Assembly: GCA_002405445.1 (NCBI GenBank)
Contig: DHLV01000154.1
Span: forward strand, 1,791 to 19,401
DNA from: Flammeovirgaceae bacterium UBA4659
GTDB taxonomy: Bacteria; Bacteroidota; Bacteroidia; Cytophagales; Cyclobacteriaceae
Length of the DNA: 17,611 bases
Reading direction: 5' to 3'
The translations under genes were made by a program, and so were the position numbers. The notes under the pieces were generated by a model. The model was not told where the DNA came from and did no database searches. It saw nothing but the letters and a program-made list of their open reading frames with translations. Positions within the stretch are counted from its first letter, which is position 1. Every line of letters starts with the position of its first letter. Positions 7,191-14,059 of this stretch are shown here, piece by piece.

Positions 7191-7198
7191 TATGTTTG
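7191..7198 (+). promoter_or_regulatory. Predicted -7 promoter element for the riboswitch-btuB transcript
   Basis: TATGTTTG matches TANNTTTG. The implied transcription start, near 7202, coincides with the first pairing bases of the riboswitch P1 helix. No clear TTG -33 element is seen at the usual distance. Confidence 0.5.
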
Positions 7199-7200
7199 CA

Positions 7201-7379
7201 TTGTTATTGGTTCCCGATATTGATCGGGATTAAAAGGGAACCCCGTGCAAATCGGGGGCAGTTCCCGCTACTGTAATCCTAGTTCACTACCAAGTGAGTC
7301 TTTGCATACAACGCCATTGTGCTGAAAAGCGCGAGAAGGCTGTAAAGATTAGGAAAGCCAGGAGACCTGCCGATGACAA
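7201..7379 (+). promoter_or_regulatory. Cobalamin (B12) riboswitch
   Basis: The AdoCbl-family aptamer is clear. The 5' core AAGGGAACCCCGTGCAAATC runs into GGGGGCAGTTCCCGCTACTGTAA, and the conserved B12 box AAGCCAGGAGACCTGCCGA lies at 7355-7373. A closing P1 helix can be drawn by hand: TTGTTATTGG (7201-7210) with CCGATGACAA (7370-7379), ten pairs including two G-U. An upstream stem TCCCGAT/ATCGGGA (7212-7229) lies just inside P1. It should lower expression of the downstream TonB-dependent receptor when B12 is plentiful. About 115 bases separate it from the start codon. I see no strong terminator there, only a small stem GATGG-TTTTT-CCATC (7424-7438), so control of translation initiation or an undefined platform is likely. 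Confidence 0.96.
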
Positions 7380-7494
7380 ACTTTATTCAGTGCTTCGGGT
7401 AAAAGCGACTGTGAAATCAATCTGATGGTTTTTCCATCCGGAAGTTTTCATTTTCAGCCTTTACTCTTTTTTCAACCATTAAACTTTTTCAGTG

Positions 7495-9633
7495 ATGAAA
7501 AAAGAGAAAAAAATCTGGGCGATCTCTTTAATTGCCTTGGGGTGGCTGGCGCCTCAATTAGCAATCGGTCAGCAAGATTCCACCAAAACGTTTACGCTTC
7601 AAGAAGTAGTTGTTTCCGCCTCCCGGCAAGAAACCACGCTGCAGGAAACTCCAAGAAGTGTAGGCGTGATTAACAACGAGCAAATCACAAACGGATCCTA
7701 TAATTCAGTTGCCGATCTGCTTGCCCAGCACGCAGGTATTTATCTGGTAGGTGCGAATCAAGTTCCGGGCTCTAATCAGGGTTTGTTTTTGCGCGGAGCG
7801 AACTCAAACCAAGTGGTGGTGATGATTGACGGAGTGCGCATCACCGACCCATCTACACCTAACAATGTTATTGACCTATCAGAACTGTCGCTCACTAATA
7901 TTGATCGCATTGAAATTGTACGGGGCGCCCACAGCACCATGTATGGTGGGTCTTCCGTTGGTGGTGTGGTCAACATCATTACCAAGAATCGTTCACAACA
8001 AGGAGTGCACGGAACGGCAAGCGCACAAGCAGGGACTTTTGGAAGTGGTACGAGTAACTATCAACAACAAGTAGATTTAAATTATGCCGCGAGGTCGGGG
8101 TTTTACGTCAATTATTCGCAAGTGGATCAACGCGTAAATGGATTTTCGGCTGCGTTAGACACAGCAAAGAACAATGCCGGAAAGTTCGAGCCTGATAATT
8201 TTCAGAAACAAGATCGCACTATCAAACTGGGTTATCAGTTCAATAAGTTAGATGCGCAAATTAGTTACAAACGCACCGACCAAATGGCCGATATCGACAA
8301 CGGAGCGTTTAGTGACAAAGCAAATAATAGGTTGTTTTTCAATAGGGATTTCTACGCGTACTCGTTGAGTTATCGGTTGGGTAGAAAATGGCAGATGAAA
8401 GCGCTGGGTTCATGGAGCAGCTCGGCACGGATCAATCAAAACGATTCTTCGCTGTTACCGTCCGGTAAGTACGATGGCAGCTATTTCAAAGGTAGTTATC
8501 GTGGTGAAATCCAAACCCATGAAGTGCAAGTGGCACACCATAGCAATTCTTTAAAAAGTGTGGCCGGCATAGGAGTTTACAATGACGACATGGCATTTAA
8601 TACCTTTTTCTACAGTAGCGCTTTTGGTGGATTTTCTTCGCGTGTCAATTATGATTCAATCAATATAAATAGCTTGACCAAATATGTTTTTGCCCAAACC
8701 ACACTGAAATCTGAGGGCAATCCTTTTGGTATTTCAATTGGTGGTCGCATCAGCAACCACTCGCTGTTTGGCACCGTGGGTACGTATGAGGTTAATCCAT
8801 TCTTTGCATTAAACAATTCGCTTTTGTTTGCTTCGATTTCTTCTGCATTTAATGCCCCGTCTCTTTACCAACTTTTTGACCCCACTGTTCAACCCGGTTA
8901 CACATTCACCCGTGGTACAAGAAATTTGCTACCCGAAAACTCAGTGTCGTTTGAATTTGGTTGGAAAAAATCATTCGAAAAAGGCTATGGAACGGTTTCT
9001 GTATTCAGCAACGTGACCAATAATTCGATTGAATACTTCTATTTGTGGAACAAGAATAAACCGATTTCCAGCCTTAATTTTTCAGATTATCGTGGTGATA
9101 AATTCTTGAATGTTGCCAAGCAAGTGGTAACAGGGTTTGAATTGACGGGGCAATACCAAGCCGGTAAGCAAATTTCAATAAACGGAAATTTCACTTGGTT
9201 AACTGGAAACACGCAGTTCGACCCTGCTGATCTGGCTTCCACACAGAACTTGGTACAAACGCAAGTTTATAGCACCGGTTCTTTTGTAACAGAATCTCAA
9301 ACCATTAATTCTTTGTTGCGAAGGCCCAACTTCACTGGGTTCCTTTCGGTTGCGTACCAAGTAATCCCCAAACTATCAATATCAGCCAATTCGCGGATGG
9401 CGGCAAGTCGGTTTGACTCAGTATATGATCCGAAACTAGGCCCCTTCGGTGCATTGGGCAGAACCAATGTTCAGAACTATCAGTTGTTTGATTTTTTGGT
9501 CAATTGGAACCTAAACCACCACGTTGCGTTGGTAGCCCGAGTTGAAAATGCTTTCGATACCACTTACCAAGAAATCGCGGGGTTTACAACACGCGGAAGG
9601 AGCTTATATTTTAAATGCATCATGCGTTGGTAG
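7495..9633 (+). CDS. btuB: TonB-dependent outer-membrane receptor, BtuB-like (cobalamin)
   Basis: A 712-residue outer-membrane transporter. A signal peptide (about 1-25, ending LAIGQ) is followed by a TonB-box-like TFTLQEVVVSASR, a plug domain (about 50-165) with LFLRGANSNQVVVMIDGVRI, RIEIVRGAHSTMYGGSSVGGVVNIITK, and a 22-strand barrel ending in the aromatic-terminal SLYFKCIMRW. No carboxypeptidase-like N-terminal domain is present, so it is the classic BtuB/Cir layout and not a SusC protein. The cobalamin riboswitch immediately upstream makes B12 or a corrinoid the likely substrate. I use the ATG at 7495; an adjacent GTG (7492) adds one residue. The leader lacks a Shine-Dalgarno site. The Dph6-like reading frame follows directly, so the two are probably co-transcribed under the riboswitch. 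Confidence 0.93.
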   Translation: MKKEKKIWAISLIALGWLAPQLAIGQQDSTKTFTLQEVVVSASRQETTLQETPRSVGVINNEQITNGSYNSVADLLAQHAGIYLVGANQVPGSNQGLFLRGANSNQVVVMIDGVRITDPSTPNNVIDLSELSLTNIDRIEIVRGAHSTMYGGSSVGGVVNIITKNRSQQGVHGTASAQAGTFGSGTSNYQQQVDLNYAARSGFYVNYSQVDQRVNGFSAALDTAKNNAGKFEPDNFQKQDRTIKLGYQFNKLDAQISYKRTDQMADIDNGAFSDKANNRLFFNRDFYAYSLSYRLGRKWQMKALGSWSSSARINQNDSSLLPSGKYDGSYFKGSYRGEIQTHEVQVAHHSNSLKSVAGIGVYNDDMAFNTFFYSSAFGGFSSRVNYDSININSLTKYVFAQTTLKSEGNPFGISIGGRISNHSLFGTVGTYEVNPFFALNNSLLFASISSAFNAPSLYQLFDPTVQPGYTFTRGTRNLLPENSVSFEFGWKKSFEKGYGTVSVFSNVTNNSIEYFYLWNKNKPISSLNFSDYRGDKFLNVAKQVVTGFELTGQYQAGKQISINGNFTWLTGNTQFDPADLASTQNLVQTQVYSTGSFVTESQTINSLLRRPNFTGFLSVAYQVIPKLSISANSRMAASRFDSVYDPKLGPFGALGRTNVQNYQLFDFLVNWNLNHHVALVARVENAFDTTYQEIAGFTTRGRSLYFKCIMRW

Positions 9634-10307
9634 TTGACTAATATCAAGAGATTTCTCACCAGGTGGAGTGGCGGCAAGAACAGCTGCTTTGCAAAGATGC
9701 TGCCAAGCCGACAGGATGGCAACCCGCAGTGTTGCTCAACATTCTAAATGAGAACGGAGAAATCAGTCGAAGCCACGGGATTCCCAAAGAAACTCTGCAA
9801 AAGCAAGCTGAGTTGCTCGGCTTGCCTGTTGTAACGCCTGCTGCTAGTTGGAAGATGTATGAGGAGGCTTTTGTGGACAACTTGAAAACGCTTAAAACAA
9901 GTTTTCATTTGGAAGCTGCAGTGTTTGGCGATATTGATTTGCAGGCGCACCGCGATTGGGAAGAAAAAGTGTGTGGGCGAACTGTGTTGCAGGCGATGCT
10001 TCCGCTTTGGCAGCGAAATAAGTCTGAGTTGGTTGCGGAAATGCCGGGTATCGGTTGCATTGAAACGTTTATTGTTTCGTGCAATCAAGTGATGAGGCCT
10101 TCATTTCTTGGCAAGCGACTCGACATGAATGTGGTGGCTGATTTGCAAAAGCTGGGGGTAGACGCCTGCGGAGAAAATGGCGAGTACCATACGTTGGTAG
10201 TAAACATGCCGTTATTCCGAGGCCGGATGCCCGTGGTGTTTGGTGACGTTCGTCAGCATGGTGATTATTGGTTTTTAGAAATGAAATTGATGAATGCTGT
10301 GCTTTAG
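9634..10307 (+). pseudogene. Dph6-like PP-loop ATP pyrophosphatase (diphthine-ammonia ligase family), apparently frameshifted
   Basis: This COG2102-type adenine-nucleotide alpha-hydrolase is split over two frames. The first frame, continuous from the base after the btuB stop (TTG 9634), encodes RWSGGKNSCFA, the PP-loop SGGxDS motif at 9667-9684, then stops at 9745-9747. The second frame, one base back, encodes the rest from about 9693: GWQPAVLLNILNENGEISRSHGIP, VFGDIDLQAHRDWE, FLGKRLDMN and CGENGEYHT, all typical of the family. Joining the frames at GCA/AAA (9691-9695) restores a normal protein of about 225 residues, consistent with loss of one base. The PP-loop Asp is also Asn here. A GTG at 9663 could start the second frame, but the product would lack the PP-loop. 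Either recent decay or a sequence error fits. The bacterial role is unknown; a B12-linked one is suggested by position behind btuB. Confidence 0.7.
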
Positions 10308-10426
10308 GAGAATTCCGTGCAAATGTAATTGCAAGTTTCGTTTAAGTTTCGCTGAATTGCCGATGTAATGTCTCAACACTTTATTCTTTTTTTTGAATTC
10401 ACGAAAGTATTTCGGACGCGGTCAAG

Positions 10427-10453
10427 TTGTTGAAAAAAATGTCGATAATTTTG
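10427..10453 (+). promoter_or_regulatory. Predicted promoter of the DUF5522 gene
   Basis: TAATTTTG (10446-10453) matches TANNTTTG, with TTG (10427-10429) 16 bases upstream, one short of the usual range. The predicted start near 10457 leaves a leader of about 30 bases. Confidence 0.4.
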
Positions 10454-10487
10454 TAACTCAATTATTTTTTCAACTCGCAACAGGTAA

Positions 10488-10685
10488 ATGAAAATCAGCA
10501 AGAGGGGAAGCGATTTGCAGCAGCAAGATTACTACATGGAGAATGGTCTAATGGTTTTTACAGAACACTTTCATCTGAGAAGGGGGTATTGTTGTAAGAA
10601 CAAATGCCGCCATTGCCCATATAAAATTCGCACTAAGAGTAAATCAACTGTTAACTCTTACTCATTGCAGCAAAAAGGAGGTTGA
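10488..10685 (+). CDS. DUF5522 family Cys-rich mini-protein
   Basis: A 65-residue protein. The centre YYMENGLMVFTEHFHLRRGYCCKNKCRHCPY (15-45) is the hallmark of DUF5522, a small family common in Bacteroidota with no known function. Four cysteines (35, 36, 40, 43) in a CC-x3-C-x2-C-P-Y arrangement suggest metal binding, but no experimental role is known to me. The C-terminal 20 residues are low-complexity and its last 35 bases overlap the 3' end of the convergent meaB gene. It has its own possible promoter 180 bases after the Dph6-like frame, so it need not belong to the btuB transcript. Confidence 0.8.
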   Translation: MKISKRGSDLQQQDYYMENGLMVFTEHFHLRRGYCCKNKCRHCPYKIRTKSKSTVNSYSLQQKGG

Positions 10686-11649
10686 CAGCTTCGGTTGGTG
10701 AAATTTTCTTTGCTTTGATTTGAATCTCTAAGTTTTGTTTGAGTTCCGCAACTCCTGATTGTTTAAACAATTGTTGACGCCAACGTTGTTCAAATAGTTC
10801 TTCGAACCAACCAATGTCTTGCTCAGTTCGATTGAACTCAAAAAAACCATTTTGTCTTGTGGTTTCCACAAATTGTTCAATGGTTTGCCACACCTCAGCA
10901 ATGCCTTGATTAGTTATTGCTGAACATGTTAGAACATCAGTTTTCACACCCGATTCGGGCGAAGGAAATAAGTGCAATGCATATTGAAAATCAGCTTGTG
11001 CTTGTGTGGCTCTTTTTTGATTTTCACCATCTGCCTTTGTGATCACCAAACCATCTGCCATTTCAATAATCCCTTTTTTTATTCCCTGCAGTTCATCGCC
11101 TGCACCAGCCAGCATCAACAGAAGAAAGTAGTCTACCAAGTTGCGCATTGAAGTTTCGGATTGCCCCACACCAACTGTTTCGATCAGTACTACATCAAAG
11201 CCAGCCGCTTCGCAGAGCAGCATTGCTTCACGGGTGCGGTAGGCAACACCGCCTAGCGCTGCCCCCGCAGCGGTTGGCCGGATGAAAGCGAGCGGGTCTT
11301 TCGCGAGTTCTTCCATCCGTGTTTTATCGCCTAAAATGCTCCCTTTAGTTTTGCCGCTAGAAGGGTCAATGGCAAGCACAGCAATCTTTTTTCCCTGTGC
11401 GGTTAGGTGTTTGCCAAAGGTTTCAATGAAGGTACTTTTACCCACACCCGGCACACCCGTAATACCGATGCGAGTGGCGTTGCCGGTAAATGGTATGAGG
11501 GCGTTTAACAGTTGTTGCGCAAATTCGCGGTCTTCTTCGCGCAGGCTTTCCACCAGTGTAATACCCTGGCCAAGCGCAACGATGCTCCCCAAGCGAATGC
11601 CCTTTTCAAGTTCCTGCCAAGAAGGCCTATGGTGACCCATTAATTTCAT
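10651..11649 (-). CDS. meaB: Methylmalonyl-CoA mutase-associated GTPase MeaB (ArgK/MMAA family)
   Basis: A 332-residue G3E-type P-loop GTPase. MeaB loads and protects the adenosylcobalamin-dependent methylmalonyl-CoA mutase. Visible motifs are Walker A GVPGVGKST (65-73), DPSS (95-98), SILGDKTRM (104-112), G3-type ETVGVGQSE (157-165) and the base-recognition motif TKAD (204-207), which has Thr where NKxD proteins have Asn. The length equals that of bacterial MeaB. The start is the ATG at 11649 (MKLMGHH); a second ATG at 11640 is also possible. The mutase subunits are not in the window. Its place in the same few kilobases as the B12 riboswitch, receptor and binding protein makes a B12-themed neighbourhood. 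The 3' end overlaps the DUF5522 gene on the other strand. Confidence 0.95.
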   Translation of the reverse strand: MKLMGHHRPSWQELEKGIRLGSIVALGQGITLVESLREEDREFAQQLLNALIPFTGNATRIGITGVPGVGKSTFIETFGKHLTAQGKKIAVLAIDPSSGKTKGSILGDKTRMEELAKDPLAFIRPTAAGAALGGVAYRTREAMLLCEAAGFDVVLIETVGVGQSETSMRNLVDYFLLLMLAGAGDELQGIKKGIIEMADGLVITKADGENQKRATQAQADFQYALHLFPSPESGVKTDVLTCSAITNQGIAEVWQTIEQFVETTRQNGFFEFNRTEQDIGWFEELFEQRWRQQLFKQSGVAELKQNLEIQIKAKKISPTEAVNLLFAAMSKS

Positions 11650-11707
11650 TTCACAGTTTTACAAAAGTGATGTAAATTCTTAAATTTAGGAATCAAGATT
11701 AAAACCT

Positions 11708-13045
11708 ATGAAGAAATTTTGGGTTCAATGTACGGCTATTACCGTTTTTGTGTTTGTAATGATGTGGGTAGCAGGCTCTCTTTCGGATCTCAATATCTTT
11801 AAGGCATTTGATACGATTTCATTGGCTTTTTCAGACTTCGAGTTGACAGACTATGCATTTAATAATTTGCGACCAGATCCAACAGTAGATGAGCGAATAG
11901 TGATGGTTAATTTTGGACAGCTATCCAGGCGAGATGTCGCGGGCATGGTTGAAATCATAAGTCAACAGAAACCAAAAGTAATTGCACTTGATGCTCGTTA
12001 CATTTGCGAAGGAGGGTTACGAGATTCCATCAATTGTCCGCAATTAATTGACGTGTTTGGAAATCAGCTTCTGAGCAGCGCCATCAAGGAAGCTGGCAAT
12101 GTGGTGATCGGAGAGAAGTTGATGCAAACCGATTCTTTGGCCAATTTTGATACGAATGTTGCTGACTCAATTGAGATTTCGGACAATATCTTCAGCGACT
12201 ACTCGTATGAGGGTTTCGTAAATTTCCCAACGAATGCTGCTTGGCAAGAAGACGTAAAACAAGTGCGTACGTTCTGGCCTTACTTTATGGTAAAAGGCAA
12301 GAGAGAATTAGCATTCTCAACCCAAATAGCCAATCTATATGATTCAAGTAAAGTAAAAAAACTCCTCGCCAGAAATAAGGAGGAGGAAATCATAAATTTT
12401 TACGGCAACATAGACGTTGTTCACTTGAAGGTGAAAACATCAAAAATTGATGACACAAAAAGTACAAATTTTGGAACAGGATTCTTTGTAATTGACTTTG
12501 ATGACGTTTTTCAGGGGAATTTTGTCCCGGATTTATTTAGGGATAAGATTGTGATTATTGGTTACCTGGGTGATCGCCTTGGCGATTCAGCATGGGAGGA
12601 TAAGTTCTTTACTCCGTTGAACAAGAAAATTGGCGGGCGGGCAAACCCTGATATGTTTGGCCCAGTTGTGCATGCGAATGCCGTAGCAATGATCTTAAAC
12701 GAGCAGTACATAGACGAAATACCGGCTTGGTTGCAGTTGACAATTGCATTTGTTTTTTGTTGGCTTACAGTCGCTTTATTTGCATGGATGGATGTCAATC
12801 TCCCAATCTGGTACGATGCTCTGTCGGTTATTATTCAAATTATGCAGATATTTCTGATAATGATCTTAATTGTGCTGGCGTTTGCATATTGCAGTTTAAA
12901 GCTCGATCTTTCAACAACAATGCTAGCCACAGCCCTCGTTGGCCCGTGTTACGACATTTTTAAATCTGTACAAAAGGAGATTGTCAACCGACTTACCAAA
13001 CAGAAAGAACCCGTATCAAACAATGAGCCATCTAAAGTGGCATAA
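11708..13045 (+). CDS. CHASE2 domain membrane protein without an output domain
   Basis: A 445-residue predicted sensor. It has one N-terminal membrane helix (about 7-25), an extracytoplasmic CHASE2 domain (about 35-335) with DERIVMVNFGQLSRRDVAGMVEII, KPKVIALDARY, DKIVIIGYLGD and the closing GPVVHANAVAMIL, then two or three membrane helices (341-361, 370-394 and probably 400-418) and a short charged cytoplasmic tail. CHASE2 is a signal-input domain normally joined to a cyclase, kinase or GGDEF domain; here the protein ends after the membrane segments. The next gene, 43 bases later, encodes a secreted FecR-like protein, so the two probably act together at the envelope. It is divergent from meaB across 58 bases, with only a near-match -7 element TAAATTTA (11681-11688). 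Confidence 0.85.
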   Translation: MKKFWVQCTAITVFVFVMMWVAGSLSDLNIFKAFDTISLAFSDFELTDYAFNNLRPDPTVDERIVMVNFGQLSRRDVAGMVEIISQQKPKVIALDARYICEGGLRDSINCPQLIDVFGNQLLSSAIKEAGNVVIGEKLMQTDSLANFDTNVADSIEISDNIFSDYSYEGFVNFPTNAAWQEDVKQVRTFWPYFMVKGKRELAFSTQIANLYDSSKVKKLLARNKEEEIINFYGNIDVVHLKVKTSKIDDTKSTNFGTGFFVIDFDDVFQGNFVPDLFRDKIVIIGYLGDRLGDSAWEDKFFTPLNKKIGGRANPDMFGPVVHANAVAMILNEQYIDEIPAWLQLTIAFVFCWLTVALFAWMDVNLPIWYDALSVIIQIMQIFLIMILIVLAFAYCSLKLDLSTTMLATALVGPCYDIFKSVQKEIVNRLTKQKEPVSNNEPSKVA

Positions 13046-13088
13046 TTTTTTTCACTACATTTACTAAATTATTGAACACCAATAAATT

Positions 13089-13994
13089 ATGAAAAAGAAT
13101 TGGATTTTGTTAGTGTTGAGCCATTTTACGTTTGTTTTCGGTGTCAATTCGCAAGATTACGCCTTCAAAGTAATGGCTAACAAGGGCTCAAACGAGTTGA
13201 AAACGGGCAGCGCCTGGCAGGCGTTGAAAACAGGCGATAAGCTGGGTAAAGATGATGAATTGAAGGTAGTAGAGAATGCTTATGTCGCGTTGGTACACAA
13301 TTCAGGCAAGCCGTTGGAGCTCAAAGAGGCAAAGACCTACAAAATTGCCGAATTGGCTGCAAAAGTAGGCCCTGGTGCCAGCGTAGTAAGCAAATACACC
13401 GACTTTATTTTGTCCAGTAACTCTGCGGAGGCAAAGAAGAATCGCCTAAGCGCAACAGGTTCAGTGACGCGTGGATTAGGCATTAACATTATGTTACCAA
13501 AAAACCAATTTGGAGATATTTTTGAAAACACTGTTTATGTGAGTTGGGAAAGCCCAAAGACTGGTGGCCCTTTTACTGTAATTGTCCGTGACATGTTTGA
13601 TGTTGAGTTAATAAAGTTTGAAACTCCTGAAACAAAAATAGTAATCGATAGAAACGACCCAAAGTTAGCAAATCAAGAGGCGCTATTGGTTGAGGTTAGG
13701 TCAAAGACTGAGAAATGCGAGGAGCCAAAACTATTGAAGCGTCTTTCAGCTACGAGGAACGCGAGTATTAAAAAGTTACTTGATGATATGGGCGATGATC
13801 TTAAGCAGGAAACTGCGTTGAACAAGTTTATCATGGCTGGCTTTTATGAAGAGAATAATCTTTTTATTGATGCGATCGGTTCTTATCAGCAGGCAATCAT
13901 GTTGGCACCAGATGTTCCGACTTATCAAGAAGCATATGAGGAGTTTCTGCTTCGTAACAAGCTGAAAAAGCCTGCTTCTTCTCAGACAAATTGA
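13089..13994 (+). CDS. Secreted FecR-like protein with a C-terminal TPR-like segment, function unknown
   Basis: A 301-residue protein beginning with a signal peptide (MKKNWILLVLSHFTFVFGVNSQ). Residues about 28-90 resemble the FecR beta-domain pattern: a repeat of the type GSNELKTGSAWQALKTGDKLGKDDELKVVENAYVAL followed by a Leu/Lys-rich segment. A middle beta-rich domain (about 125-205) contains VYVSWESPKTGGPFTVIVRD and may be Ig-like. The C-terminal helices include GFYEENNLFIDAIGSYQQAIMLAP, one TPR-like repeat. There is no membrane anchor or lipobox, so it is predicted to be periplasmic or extracellular. It lies 43 bases after the CHASE2 gene and is followed by a strong terminator, so the pair forms a two-gene unit. 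The FecR assignment is by pattern only and is moderate in certainty. Confidence 0.75.
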   Translation: MKKNWILLVLSHFTFVFGVNSQDYAFKVMANKGSNELKTGSAWQALKTGDKLGKDDELKVVENAYVALVHNSGKPLELKEAKTYKIAELAAKVGPGASVVSKYTDFILSSNSAEAKKNRLSATGSVTRGLGINIMLPKNQFGDIFENTVYVSWESPKTGGPFTVIVRDMFDVELIKFETPETKIVIDRNDPKLANQEALLVEVRSKTEKCEEPKLLKRLSATRNASIKKLLDDMGDDLKQETALNKFIMAGFYEENNLFIDAIGSYQQAIMLAPDVPTYQEAYEEFLLRNKLKKPASSQTN

Positions 13995-14013
13995 TTTTTC
14001 AAAATTCAATAGA

Positions 14014-14037
14014 AACCCCGCACCGCGGGGTTTTTTT
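14014..14037 (+). terminator. Rho-independent terminator of the CHASE2/FecR-like unit
   Basis: The GC-rich stem CCCCGC (14016-14021) / GCGGGG (14025-14030) has an ACC loop, extended by AA/TT, and runs into seven T (14031-14037). It begins about 20 bases after the stop codon. It lies between convergent genes, and the minus-strand side lacks a comparable T run, so it serves mainly the plus strand. Confidence 0.9.
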
Positions 14038-14059
14038 GTTGGTTATCAAATTATCATTC

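Noticed and set aside
9685..9700. Programmed -1 frameshift in the Dph6-like gene
   Set aside because: The bases CTTTGCAAAGATG contain no X XXY YYZ slippery heptamer in the upstream frame and I see no clear downstream pseudoknot; a one-base deletion or sequence error is simpler.
10330..10360. Direct repeat AAGTTTCG-TTT-AAGTTTCG after the Dph6-like gene
   Set aside because: Only two short copies with no further units or neighbours to give it meaning.
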